DNA from: Ricinus communis
Taxonomy: Eukaryota; Streptophyta; Magnoliopsida; Malpighiales; Euphorbiaceae
Direction of reading: 5' to 3'
Assembly: GCF_019578655.1 (NCBI RefSeq)
Contig: NC_063264.1
Span: forward strand, 5,270,001-5,334,000
Length of the DNA: 64,000 nucleotides
The first letter of the stretch is position 1. Every line of letters begins with the position of its first letter. Below the pieces are notes generated by a model. That model saw nothing but the letters and a program-made list of their open reading frames with translations. It did no database searches and was not told the origin of the DNA. Positions 34,501 through 45,681 of the stretch are shown here, one piece after another. Position numbers and translations under genes: made by a program.

Positions 34501-35657
34501 ATATGGTCCCTCCTCCTAGTCTTGATCATCATCCTGGTGAAGTCTGCAGACTTAGGAAGGCTCTTTATGGTCTCAAACAGGCTCATCGCGCTTGGTTTGA
34601 GAAGTTTTCTGTTGTAATTACTTCACTTGGTTTTCATCCTAGCCACTATGACTCTGCACTGTTTATCAAATGTACTTCGGCTGGTCGAATTTTGCTTTCT
34701 CTATATGTTGATGATATGATTATTACAAGTGATGATGTTGTCGGGATTAATCTGTTAAAGTCCGAACTGACTCGTTATTTTGCTATGAAGGACTTGGGTT
34801 CCCTTCGTTACTTCTTAGGTATTGAAGTTGCTTCTTCTCCAAAAAGGTATCTTCTTTCTCAATCTAAGTACATTTCTGATATTTTTGAGCGTGCTCGCCT
34901 TTCTGACAATAAGACTGTTGCTACTCCAATTGAGCTCAACGCTCGTTATTCTACTTCTAATGGTTCTCTACTGCCGGATCCGAGTCTGTATCGAACTGTT
35001 GTTGGAAGTTTGGTTTATCTTACTATCACTCACCCTGATATTGCATATGATGTTCATATAGTCAGTCAGTTTGTTACTTCTCCTACTACGGTTCATTGGG
35101 TTGTTGTTCTTCGCATTTTGAGATACCTCTGCGGTACTCAGTTTCAGACTCTTCTATTTTCATCTGCTTCATCTTTAGAATTATGTGCTTACTCTGATGC
35201 TGATTGGGCTAGTGATCCCACTGACCGCAAATCAACTACTGGATTTTGTATCTTTTTAGGTGATTCCCTTATCTCTTGGAAAAGTAAAAAGCATGACGTC
35301 ATTTCTCGATCCTCAACGGAGGCTGAATATCGCGCTATGGCTTCTACTACTTGTGAAATAGTTTGGTTGCGATGGTTGCTTGCTGATATGGGTGTCTTTC
35401 TGCGGCAACCAACTTCTTTACATTGTGATAATAAGAGCGCTATTCAGATTGCACACAATTCAGTCTTTCACTAACGGACCAAGCATATCGAAATCGACTG
35501 TTATATTACTCGTCATCATCTTCAGAACGGTACATTGACATTGCCTTTTGTTTCTTCTTCCTTACAGCTTATGGACTTATTTACAAAATGTCTAACTGCT
35601 TCACGTTTTCATTTTTTATCTGACAAACTCTCGATACTTGTTGCTATCGCATCGTGA
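31555..35657 (+). pseudogene. Broken copia gag-pol polyprotein (copia-2)
   Basis: The ATG at 31555 opens a copia Gag (LDGKNYAYWSYVM) in a single frame to 34470. Then follow a zinc knuckle (CGFCKQKGH, 32275), protease DSG (DSGASNHM, about 32586), integrase (HSDVW, DLGGEY, EQNGVAERKH), reverse transcriptase with YVDDM (34703-34717), RNase H (YSDADWASD, STEAEYRAM) and a terminal TGA at 35655-35657. Breaks: TAA at 31870-31872, TAG at 32302-32304, 32575-32577, 32992-32994 and 34219-34221, a one-base deletion near 34472 in the RT region, and TAA at 35472-35474. All four TAG codons stand where the family has Trp. Otherwise the domain order and length are those of a full copia polyprotein. Confidence 0.93.
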
Positions 35658-35658
35658 G

Positions 35659-35670
35659 TTTGAGGGGGAA
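35659..35670 (+). other. Polypurine tract of copia-2
   Basis: The G- and A-rich text TTTGAGGGGGAA sits directly before the 3' LTR, where plus-strand synthesis is primed. Confidence 0.85.
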
Positions 35671-35810
35671 TGTTAAACACTGTAATTAAATGTTTATTGT
35701 AAAGGTAGTATAGTTATTTCCATGTTAGAGTATAAATAGTCATGTTTCCTTTATTTTTAGGTTAAGCTTACTTTGGTGATGTACATAATGTTATTCCTTC
35801 ATTTGTAACA
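35671..35810 (+). repeat. 3' LTR of copia-2
   Basis: 140 bp, TG...CA ends, followed by the target duplication CCAGG. It differs from the 5' LTR at AAAGGT/AAGGGT, TTAGAG/TTATAG and CATGTT/CATCTT. Confidence 0.95.
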
Positions 35811-36399
35811 CCAGGCACATCAGACTCTTCAAGTTACCAAGCTCAGCAGGAATACTTCCTTCGATTTTGTTTCCAAACAGGCTCCTACACCAACTAAATG
35901 AGTTAATATTTAACGTAAAAGAATTTTAAAAGAAAATTAAAATATAAAAACATTTCTTAATCAATTTGACATAAAATATAGAAGAGAATACAGTAACACA
36001 TAGATATTGCAATTTTTGTAGCTCTCCAAGTTCAGGTACTAAATGCCCAGATAGGTGTGCATTCCCCAAGTTTCTGTTAATCAGGAACGGCAAAAAATTG
36101 GTGTAATTAGCCAAGAAGAACATGTTCTATATATATATATATATAAATGGTAGAGAAGGAGTTGTAATATACACTCGGGTAACTTGATTCTCCTCGTTGC
36201 AGGTAATATGAATCCAAGTACAGGGATCGACAAGGGTCGGATCCCAGCTTCGAAGTACATTATCAGGATCTGACAGGCTATTTTTTTGGGCGATCAAAGC
36301 ATCAGCTTCTGCATTTCCATATCCAGCTGGAACTTGTGTGAGGATTAGCAGTAGAGTTACAGAAGCACAGGATGCCCACAGACTAGTCATTGATGCCAT

Positions 36400-38224
36400 T
36401 TATTTTGTATGCGCGAGGGAGATAGATGGGTGGATCTTAAATTTATAGGGAGATAGATTTTCCAGTGATAATGCTGGATTCTGGATCTTAGTTTTTTATT
36501 GATATGGGTTCCCCCCCGCCCCCTTCCTATAAGGAAACTTTATTGTGATTTTGTTGTAAGAATAAATAGTATCAAAATCTCCTATATTTTGTTGTTGGAA
36601 AGAAAAGCCTCCCAGTACAGAATGAAATTTAATGGAATGAACTAGCTGGATTTGGTTTTAGTAAAAACATATTTTCTTTTATATATATAATTAAAAGGTA
36701 CAATATTGACCTGATTTAATCAGCGCATAGTTTACTAATAATCAAATAAAACACATTGACAAATTTACACTATATCACTATTTATTCTATTAAGTAAAAG
36801 AAAAAATTGCAGGACTACTTACACTTACATAAAATTCTCAAATTAAAAAATAGAAATTGGATTCAATTTAATTGTATCCGGTCAATTCTCGTGTTTGGAA
36901 AAGTTATAGTTGCAAATGGGTCCTTCCGACTTAACAAAAATGAAAAGCATTTTAATTATCTCAATCATGGCACAAGTTACAAATTCTCTTTTCTTATATT
37001 TGTTTTCATTAGCCTTCTAACTTTGGTATATAGGGAAACTAGTTATTCATACCTCATATTATCTTTACATTTTTTCTTTCTTTCGTATATGTTATACATA
37101 TTAAATCAATATGAAAAATCTCAGTTTTTACCACAATATTTTATGAGAAAAGAAAATCGATTGATTTTTATGATTTCTTTTAGATTGAAATTTATTTTCT
37201 TTTCTTTTTCAACTTATTTGTAAAATAATTTTATTTAAAATTAATCTCTTCGTCTGAATTTTAACAAAGTTATATATAAATACTCATCTATCTAGCATCA
37301 ATATGGTTCCTTTTTTTATGGATCTTATCAATATGCACGTCCAACCTAATCAACCATATTGAACATGTAACACGAAGAAGACTGTGAAAGGGCATCGAAC
37401 GTTCATCCATTAGTACTCTTGTCAAATTAGTTCACCACTTTCAAATTTATCCAAGCTTGTTTCGCGAGTATAATTAAAAAATTTCTTAACTAAACTCGGT
37501 CTAATAAGTCATTCACATATGAATAATTAAATTAATTGTATAATAATATATAATTTTATTTTATTATATATTGTATTTAAATTTATATTGATTGGTTTAT
37601 TTATTATCATTAATTAGTATGATTAAAATTAGCCGATATAAATGCAATAATTAATAGATAATGACACATGTTATTATACAATTAGTTTGTCTGTGGATAA
37701 CATAGTAGACTGAATTTATCTAAGAATTTTTTTTTTTATATTTACTAAAGACTGCTCACTCGGATAAAGTGCAAAACTAAACATTGAGAAATTTTTATGT
37801 AGAGGCAAAATCAATTACATTATGGTATATGTTGCATTATTTATTAGTCGTTGCATTTGTATTGGTTGATATTTTTTTTGTGTTCATGTATCTAGAATTT
37901 ATCTAGATCATGACGAGTAAAACCCCTTATGGATAACAAACACTGCCTTAAAAATTTTAATGCAACTGCATATCCAAGACTCGAACTTAAAATTTTAATG
38001 AAGCTATAAGAGACATTAGTTTTTAATCATGATTCATCATTGGTAAGAAATAAACTAATCAATACAAAGACAATAACTAATAAATAATATCACATGATAC
38101 TATTAATAGTTTAATTTACAAATAAACATAATAATCTAAATCTACTTAAAAAAAAATTATTTTCATAAAATAAAAAGTAAAGAAAAGACACGCAGTGTTA
38201 TATGGTTTAGAAGATTTTTATTAA
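36400..38224. other. Promoter side of the disrupted LRR gene and AT-rich intergenic DNA
   Basis: A TATA-like CCTATAAATTT on the minus strand lies about 45 bp upstream of the LRR start. A C-rich run (CCCCCCCGCCCCC, about 36511-36523) is unusual in this AT-rich DNA. The open frame at 36807-37223 has no ATG start at its beginning and is low-complexity; I do not call it. Confidence 0.5.
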
Positions 38225-38385
38225 GCTTGGTGTATACACCAAAATTAATAGAAAAGTGACACGTATGTATGAGTATTTTGCACCTTGATATTGGATAACT
38301 GACATATAATTCATCATTTAAAACTAATAAATTTATGTCAATTATTTATCATTTTAGTGTATAAGTAGAAACACACACCAAACCT
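38225..38385. repeat. MITE-like dispersed repeat, copy 3
   Basis: It begins GCTTGGTGTATACACC and ends ACACACACCAAACC, an imperfect terminal inverted repeat around TTGGTGTRT. The body (GTGACACGTATGTATGAGT ... GTGTATAAGTAGAAAC) aligns with 11469-11602 and 16188-16348. At about 160 bp with no coding capacity, it is the size of a MITE. Target duplications are not clear. Confidence 0.6.
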
Positions 38386-39390
38386 GAAAAATAATTTTCT
38401 GTGAGATTTTACATTTTCTCCGTTTCTTTCCAGCGTTGAAGTCAAAATTTCTCATCAATTTTCTAAGCAACCCAACAGACCCACATGAAACTGTATCCTG
38501 AAGCCTACCTTCAGAAATATAATTTGTTAGTGAGAGCGCTGCCTAATGCTTCGATTACGACGAAGGAGGCAAAGTCATTCCATGTAAATTGATTCAGTCG
38601 TCAAAAGATAGGAAGCAGGAAAGTAAATTATTGGAATTTAGAGAGACGGAAAAATGAATTTCTTTGGAGAAGAATTTTACTATTTTTCATCATATACTTT
38701 TATAAAGTGAAAATACTCATTTTTTTAAAATGATAAAAGTCCATAATTCCTAATATGATAATTAACATATAGTTTACAATTTTCTATCGCGTTATTATTC
38801 TTTGTTCAAGTTGTGTCAGCATGTGTATTGAATTATGATCTCATTACAAATTCAACTATGTGAATCATGTAAATCATTTTCATGTATGTACACCTATAAT
38901 ATGTTATTGAATGAATTAATTCTCCTTAAAAGTGATTAGAACATTAAAATTATAAGATAATAAATTATAAAGTCTAAATTTTTCTTTAAAAAAAAATTGA
39001 ACTAATCAAACTAAATTGATATGTTGAAACCATATTAAACAATCATTTTATAATATTTAAATTAATGGGTTAGTTGTGTTTAGTTAATTTCGGCTTTGGA
39101 TGATTTGTCTAATTCTGTATTACACACCATAACAAAATTATTGCTGGATTTGGTGCTGTCTTGTTATCCCGTTCATATAATTAATAATACTTTTGAAACC
39201 ATTATGAGGATAGTTTTAAGAGTAAAGATAGGCAGTCTAAAATATATGAAAACAATCGTAAACATCTCTAAAAAGTAAAAGTAGTGAAATACATCATAGA
39301 AATATAACGCAGCAGTTAATATATACGACTATGTTGCACTTATTCTCATCAGTCGCATATAAATATCAATTTAATACATTCCGTCTCTCT
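38386..39390. other. AT-rich intergenic DNA
   Basis: No gene seen. The 38440-38640 stretch is less AT-rich but has no recognisable coding signature. Confidence 0.5.
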
Positions 39391-40884
39391 TCATGGGCAA
39401 GGCTGTCCCAGTCGAGGGTTGTTCTCGAGGCTGCAACAGATAAGAACATTTAAGTTAGAAATCATTGACAAATAAATAAACCCTAGATTTTTTTGAAAAG
39501 GATGATTAAATTGTTTAGTTCAGTAATTTATTTGTTTTTCCTTTCAGCAATCTAGCCCCAACTTTTATATAAAATTCAGGCTTTCTGATCTGTTGACATG
39601 GCACTAAAGTAAAGAGTATTTTAAAAAATGTTAGGTTACTAAATGATGTAATTTACTCTAAAAAATGTTTAAGAAGCAAATGCTTACTGGACAGTCGAAA
39701 TGTGTTCCAGTCCAGGAGGAACCGCTCCACACAGATCATTGTTTGAGAGATCCCTAGAGTAAGAGAGAGAGAGAAAGAAAAGAAAATTAATCCAGAAAGT
39801 GTACTTTCAAGTTTGCAATCGTTTAGCTTACTTGTCAGAGGCTATGAAACAATAAAAATGTTAATGGAATTAAAGAAATACATACAGAACTGTGAGGCTT
39901 GGAATATCAGCAATCTCCTTAGGAATGCTTCCAGTTATTCGGTTGTTGTTGAGTCGTCTTTGCAAATAGAAACAAAATTCACAAATCAGAAGCTATATCT
40001 TGCAATGTGGCACATACACTTATCTAATGTCTGAAGAGGACTAGTGTTGCCTTAATTATTTAGAGTTCTCATACCAAGCATAAATTTCAAAATCAAACGA
40101 AGGTGATCCGACAAGCAACGCCACAGATGCATATATTTTCAGTCTAGTACATAAATAAGACTCAGGGTTGGCTAATTAAACTCACAAAAAGAGAAGCGAA
40201 TTCAGTTTTCCCAAGGAAGCAGGAATGGTTCCTGAAATGTTGTTCTCATACAAATCCAGGCTGAGAAGGCTCTTCAAGTCACCAAACTCAGCTGGAATAC
40301 TCCCGTCAATTTGGTTTCCATAAATGGACCTGCATCACCTCAATAAATTATTTTTGTACTTAAAGATCAAGGAAAACTATAATTTCATATTTCTAATATT
40401 TTTGACAAAAAATATGAAGGAGATACAGTAACATACATATATTGCAAGTTCTGTAGCTCTTTAAGATCGGGTACTAAAGGCCCAGAGAGATTTTCTCTCG
40501 CCAAGTCTCTGTTCATCAGGAACAGCAAAATTATTGTTCTAATTAGTCTACAAGCACATTTCTCTATATGTATAATTAATCACTTGACCAAAAGTATATG
40601 TGTTTATAAATGCAAATATGCAGTTGGTGTTTGCAATACATGTAGAGAAAGAGCTAGTAATATTACATTCGAGTAACTTGACTGTCTTGATTGCAAGTGA
40701 TATGAAACCAAGTACAGGGATCGACAAGGTTCTGATCCCAGCTTGCAAGCACATTATTAGGATCCGACAGGCTATTCCGCAGGGCAATCAATGCGTCTCC
40801 TTCAACATTCCCATAACCTGCTGGAACAAGTGTGAGGATTATTGCTAGAGTTAGAGAGGCACAGAACACATACAGAGATGCCAT
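39391..40884 (-). CDS. Small secreted LRR protein (SERK-ectodomain-like, LRR1 type)
   Basis: Six exons, minus strand: 40667-40884, 40437-40508, 40186-40329, 39886-39957, 39688-39753, 39391-39430. They total 612 nt, 203 residues, and all introns have GT-AG ends in consistent phase. The signal peptide is about residues 1-25 (ending VPAGYG). An LRRNT_2 domain with [10 protein letters not shown] follows, then 24-residue LRRs encoded by 72- and 144-nt exons ([46 protein letters not shown]). It ends [11 protein letters not shown]. There is no membrane span or kinase: it resembles the outer half of SERK co-receptors and known apoplastic LRR1-type proteins (usually about 215-220 residues, so the tail is somewhat short). 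A TATA box lies about 48 bp upstream. The tandem paralogue upstream is disrupted, so this appears to be the working copy. The partner is unknown. Confidence 0.9.
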
Positions 40885-40929
40885 TTTGCTTTCTGAGTGA
40901 GTGAGAAATTGATGGCTTGCATCTCTGAA

Positions 40930-40937
40930 TTTATATA
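40930..40937 (-). promoter_or_regulatory. TATA box of the intact LRR gene
   Basis: On the minus strand the text reads CTATATAAATTC, about 48 bp before the ATG. Confidence 0.55.
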
Positions 40938-42157
40938 GAGGTGGGTAAATGTCCGTTCATTGTTGTTATGACTGTAAAGATTACATAATAATGTTCTTAA
41001 TTAATGTTGGATTGAATTACCAAATTAATTGTATTCGTGTATCAGAATTACTATTGTATACGGTCACTAGAGCAATGTTTTTGACTTGGATATGTCTTTA
41101 TTTGTTGGAATGGTTTCTGGTGATTATTTGGATTTACACCTTGTTGTCTTACTGTACAGTCCTTTAAGGAACATAATTGCGATTTTGCTGCGGATATGTA
41201 TAAGGAAATAAATTTCTGCATTTTCTTCTTGGAAATAATAGGGCTACTAATCCAGGATGAATTTAAATGGAATTTCCTAATTGGATTTGGTAAGCAGATC
41301 TTTTAACAAATTAGCTTGATTTGCATATCGTTACATTACGCTTTCCTAATTAATGTATTTTTGCTCGCGGATAAGCATTTGTCATGGAGACTCGTCTAAA
41401 AGACCAGTTGAGAATTGAATTTGTCTACATAATTGGATAATCAGAATACAAGGAGTTTTCACTATGAAGATAACTGAGATTTCTTTTTTATATATTTAGA
41501 ATTAATCTAACTAAATTTAGAATGTATTTAGTGAAATATTTGCCTCAATAATTTTAATACAGTTATATTTCTAAAATTTAAATTTGAAATTTTAATTAGT
41601 ATAACTCCTAAAAACACAAAACCCTTAATTTCTCTTTATCTTTAGCACCACTTTATAGAAATTATGAACAGCTTGTATTTACAGTTCACTCTAAAAATAC
41701 CAAAGGACATTCTGATATGAAACTAATGCAATTGCAACTCTTAAACATCATATCCTAATCTTACCAAACAATCCTTTATAGCATATTTTGTGTTGTCTTT
41801 TACTTTTGGTGATATCAGTTTGATTTACGGAAAAGGCATTAATAGTAATAAAAGTTGGGGGTTATCAATCATAATTATTTATACTAAAATAGTCCACATC
41901 AATTAATTACATTTAGAAGATTAGAACTAATTAATTTAAATATTTATAATTTAAATTAATTATCTAAATAATATAATAACATTAATTGATATAATTCATT
42001 TTTTATCAAATTTATCTATCAATGATGCGACAGAGACTATTTATTAAAAATTTATAAAAAGTTTTCAGTAATAATTTATATATCAATAATGTAATATAAT
42101 GTAGCACAGCTTCTTTCATGAACTAAAATAATAAGTTTTCATACTTAAGCTTAATAT

Positions 42158-42195
<38 letters not shown>

Positions 42196-42897
42196 TTTTT
42201 CCCTTTTAAAATTAATTTAAAATTTCTCTAAATATTATCGTTATTTTTTGTTTATTATCATAATCGATGATCTATTAATATATGTAGGGAAGCAATATTC
42301 AATAGAGAATTGACATATTTTAGTTTATATCCTCCATTTTTAAAAGATATAGAAACAAATACTTCCTACTGTCTAAGACACGATCTCAGCTCTATAAAGA
42401 TATGAAAGTTAACTCTATAAATATTAGAGAAGACACTCATCAAAATAACGCAATTACAACCTTCTAAATACTTTCTTAAAACTCAACCACTTACTGTCTC
42501 AAATGCATCTTACTTTCCTTGTTTTGCAGGTACTCAGCCTTATCAGTTATTTTATTTTAAGATAAACATATTTTGTTTCAAATAATCAATAATAATATAT
42601 CAAATAATTTAATTTATTTTATATAAAAATATTTAATTTTATAAGATTTATAGAAAATGATAATAAAAGCATAATAATATAAAAATTTAATTTAAATTAT
42701 AAAATAATAATAAAAGCATAAAATTCAGTGCAATTTAAAAAGGAAAATTCACCAGCAGCCATTTTTGGTGATTCAAGGGTTGTCGTCACGGGATTTTTGG
42801 ATTTTTAAAGAAATATGATATCAGTTTTCAGATTTACAGGAGTCGTATATAACGTGAGAGTTTTTTGTAGTTGCATTAAGCCCTTTGCTTCTTGCTC
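40938..42897. other. AT-rich intergenic DNA
   Basis: No gene seen. It includes a (TA)n microsatellite at 42162-42193. Confidence 0.5.
42162..42193. repeat. (TA)n microsatellite
   Basis: About 16 TA units. Confidence 0.95.
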
Positions 42898-42906
42898 TAT
42901 ATAAAT
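42898..42906 (+). promoter_or_regulatory. TATA box of the plus-strand glycine-rich protein gene
   Basis: TATATAAAT lies about 60 bp before the ATG at 42959. Confidence 0.6.
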
Positions 42907-42958
42907 GAATATCTGTTTGGACCAAGAAATAACCTTTGCACCAGAATAGAAAAGAAAA

Positions 42959-43273
42959 ATGAAAATGAAACAATTATATTCCATGGTTATTGTACTTCTG
43001 TTGGTGCTATCTCTTTTCAATTTCAGGGTTGATGGTTGTGAAGGGGATCATGATGGCGAAGACGGTGGCAGAGAAGGCGGCGGATATGATAGTGGAAGTC
43101 AAGGCAATTGTAACAATAATTCTAATGATTCAGGGACTGGTGGCGGCGGCGGCGGAGGCGGTGGAGGAGCAGGAGGGTCTGGGGGATATGGTGGAGGCTA
43201 TGGCTTTGGAGGTGGCAACTCTGGTGGAGGAGGGGGTGGTGGTGGTGGAGGAGGTGGCGGAGGTCGTGGGTGA
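42959..43273 (+). CDS. Secreted glycine-rich protein
   Basis: Intronless, 104 residues, starting at the first ATG after a TATA box. Residues 1-26 are a signal peptide (VIVLLLVLSLFNFRVDG). A short acidic, His-containing stretch follows (CEGDHDGED), then an Asn/Ser spacer with one Cys. Two long Gly runs flank a GGYGGGYGFGGG segment, ending RG. This composition is that of plant cell-wall or apoplastic glycine-rich proteins of class I type. No defined domain can be assigned. The Gly runs make length variation likely. The overlapping frame at 42990-43295 is a shadow. Confidence 0.78.
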   Translation: MKMKQLYSMVIVLLLVLSLFNFRVDGCEGDHDGEDGGREGGGYDSGSQGNCNNNSNDSGTGGGGGGGGGGAGGSGGYGGGYGFGGGNSGGGGGGGGGGGGGGRG

Positions 43274-45195
43274 TGATGGGTTTGATTTTTCATAGATTAT
43301 TGTTGTATGCGCGCATTAGGTATAGATTAGTAGTTCTTTTGTATTTGATCATAAGGTATGAAAGAATCCCACTATAACATTGGTACCCAGCTGAGTCTTG
43401 GTTTGTCATTCCTCCTTGGTATATTCACCCTATCCATGAAATAAATCCTTTTATCTTTTATCATGTTTGATTGCTTTCCATCTTCTATTAAATTTCATTG
43501 AATTTTCAGAAAGACTACCTTTGTTTTCCGTAGTCATGGCCCGTCTGCACCTCTTGAACTAATTTTGATTCGTGCGGCCAGATTTTTACAGATATAATCA
43601 AATTTTTGAACTCATTTACATCTTTATATTAGTTAGACGAATTATGCAAAATTAAGAATAAATTAAATGGAAGTCCATTGGAACTCTTAACTAATCATTT
43701 TTTATTGCGAAATCTTCATTGAATGATGTAATTAATGATAACAAAAGGCTAATTGTTTGGCTGGTCAATCTTGACAGATTTCTCGAGCCCTGCATGTGCT
43801 GGAATACTTTCATCCTTTTCTTTGCCCGATAGTCTCTAGTAGATTTAAGAGGTGTTAGCTTGGTCTAGATATGTAATTATCAATTAAATTTTTCATTTTA
43901 ATAATTTTTTAAGTGATTTTACTTAATTTTTTTAAGATTTTGAACTACAATTCCAATTTATTTTAAATACTTTTGTCGATTTTATAAATTAGTAATAAAT
44001 TTACAGTATTTGTAACACATATGTTAAAGTAAAATAAGAATATTAAAAAGTAGTATAATTATCTAATCCTTCTTCATTCAATAGAAGAAAAAAAAACAGG
44101 GAGAAATGTGGCAGGCATTGAACGTAGCAGGACAACAGGTGGTATCCATGCAAAATGAAAGTTCAGATATTATACGACAAGTGGAATTGCCCATAATAAT
44201 CCTCAAACCATCGCATTTTCAGTTAATTACTCTATATTATTTTCCTCTTCTTCTCTTTTCCTAAAAGGAAAATCAAATTACTTATGCAACTATTTGTATG
44301 TATTTGCTTTTGGGACTTGCGCTTTGTAAATATATACTTACCTTAATTCCAAAAATATAGTTTATACATTAATTTTAAATTTTATTATTAAGTTTCTTTA
44401 AAAGTGATGATTCTACAATTTAAAATACCAAAATTATGTATAACATTATTTATATTGATCAACGATAGATATACTGGATAATTATTTATAATATAAACTA
44501 TAATTTAAAATAAATAGATAACAGAAATTGTTCCTTACGAACGTAGTGAGCCGCATTATGTAGCAAAAGTTTCTTGTTTTTTAGTGAATATTCTTTTTTG
44601 AACAACTATTTTGTAGCAATTGAGGCCTAACGAGGTAGAGCCCTCAGTTTTGATATCTTTTTCTATTTCTTGTGTGATTAGTTTCCGTACTTTGAAAAAC
44701 AATTTCCATTTTTTGTGTGATTAATTTTGATACAGTAGAAATTAGGTAAAAAACATGGATTTGCACCTCTCTTTATTCTTTGTGTGATTAATTTAATTTC
44801 CATAAGAACTAAGTAAAAGAAAATGTGAAATCATGTAGCTCATCTAAAAATTCTCCATCTTTTTCATACTAACAACTAATATATTAAAGAAAAGGAAAGA
44901 ATATAGCGTATATTTGTGTGTGTTTTCAAGGTTGGAGCCGTATAAGAAATGCAATTAATTTGGTGATAATTAATGTGGAGTCATACACAAAAATGCAGAA
45001 CTTTTATAACATTAATTGAAAGCAAAAACAACAATTAACACTAAAACATGAACTAATAAAGCATAACGACAGACCCAAATTAGCTATGCTATGTCTCCGC
45101 AGAGACCGCTTATCAACACAACACAATATATCCGACACTAGCCAACTAAAACAGTACGCTACTAAAACACATCAGAACCAAATCCACTTGATTAA
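43274..45195. other. Intergenic DNA between two glycine-rich protein genes
   Basis: No gene seen. The first ~200 bp are probably the 3' UTR of the upstream gene (ATGAAATAAATCC at about 43435). The last ~200 bp probably hold the 3' UTR of the minus-strand gene. Confidence 0.5.
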
Positions 45196-45681
45196 TTAAG
45201 GACACGGCAATATCCCGCCACCAGCACCACCCCCAGCTCCACCAGCTGCACCACCCGCAGCACCACCCCCACCACCAACTCCGCCACCTAGACCACCAAG
45301 GCCACCAAGACCACCAGTACCAAGTCCACCTCCGACTCCACCAGCTCCTCCAATTCCGCCGTACTTGCCAATTCCACCAAGTCCACCCAGAACAGGCAAC
45401 CCACCGACAACACCAGCATAACCACCCATTCCGGCAAAGCCACCAACACCACCATATATGAAATTCTTTTTGTCTTTCAGGCCAGTGCTGGTAGGTGACT
45501 CAACCATCACCTCCACAGCTGCTGGTGCAGTAGCATCATTGTTCTTCAGTACAGTTTCTTTTGGTTGCTGATGATCGCTAACACTAGCATGATCAAGATG
45601 ATCCGAAGGTAAATTACGTGCATCTGCATGCACAAATGCCAAAACGACCAGAACAAGAATCAAACACCAGTACTTACCCAT
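45196..45681 (-). CDS. Secreted glycine-rich protein with acidic N-terminal region
   Basis: Minus strand, intronless, 161 residues. The frame is open to 45777 but I start at 45681, because the next residues (MGKYWCLILVLVVLAFVHADA) form a signal peptide and a TATATATA lies about 70-80 bp upstream. Residues 23-70 are polar (SDHLDHASVSDHQQPKE) with an Ala/Val-rich part. Residues 74-156 are a GG-X repeat region (GGVGGFAGMGGYAG, then GGLGGLGG and GGAAGG blocks), ending ILPCP. It belongs to the glycine-rich structural proteins of the apoplast or cell wall. It is unrelated in detail to the gene at 42959 apart from composition. Confidence 0.78.
   Translation of the reverse strand: MGKYWCLILVLVVLAFVHADARNLPSDHLDHASVSDHQQPKETVLKNNDATAPAAVEVMVESPTSTGLKDKKNFIYGGVGGFAGMGGYAGVVGGLPVLGGLGGIGKYGGIGGAGGVGGGLGTGGLGGLGGLGGGVGGGGGAAGGAAGGAGGGAGGGILPCP

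Larger units (their letters stand above)
30779..35810 (+). mobile_element. Ty1/copia retrotransposon inserted in an LRR exon (copia-2)
   Basis: A structurally complete 5,032-bp element. It has 140-bp LTRs starting TGTTAAACACTG and ending TTTGTAACA, a tRNA-Met-type primer site directly after the 5' LTR, one gag-pol frame, and a purine tract directly before the 3' LTR. A perfect 5-bp target duplication CCAGG flanks it (30774-30778 and 35811-35815). The LTRs differ at three of 140 positions, about 2 percent, so it is younger than copia-1. It lies opposite in orientation to the host gene. The polyprotein is interrupted, so the copy is non-autonomous. Confidence 0.95.
30098..36399 (-). pseudogene. 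Small secreted LRR protein gene (SERK-ectodomain-like), disrupted by copia-2
   Basis: Six exons on the minus strand: 36173-36399, 36002-36073, exon 3 split into 35811-35884 and 30704-30778 by a retrotransposon, 30465-30536, 30254-30319, 30098-30146. Without the insert these total 630 nt (209 residues), with the same exon sizes as the paralogue at 39391-40884 (72, 144, 72 and 66 nt inside). Exon 1 gives a signal peptide ([13 protein letters not shown]), an LRRNT_2 region and the [10 protein letters not shown] cap motif. Later exons each add 24-residue LRRs, and the last ends ENNPRL...GCP. Two lesions are seen: copia-2 in exon 3 (TSD CCAGG), and loss of the exon 2 donor, which reads ATGTGT where the paralogue has GTATGT. 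The coding exons show no other break. Intact relatives are apoplastic LRR proteins linked in some plants to defence and development. Confidence 0.88.

Noticed and set aside
36807..37223. 138-codon frame near the disrupted LRR gene
   Set aside because: It has no ATG at its start, low-complexity AT-rich coding, and no family pattern.
42990..43295. Second frame overlapping the plus-strand glycine-rich gene
   Set aside because: Its Glu/Val/Ala-rich product is the shifted reading of GGN repeats. It has no ATG start and no signal peptide.
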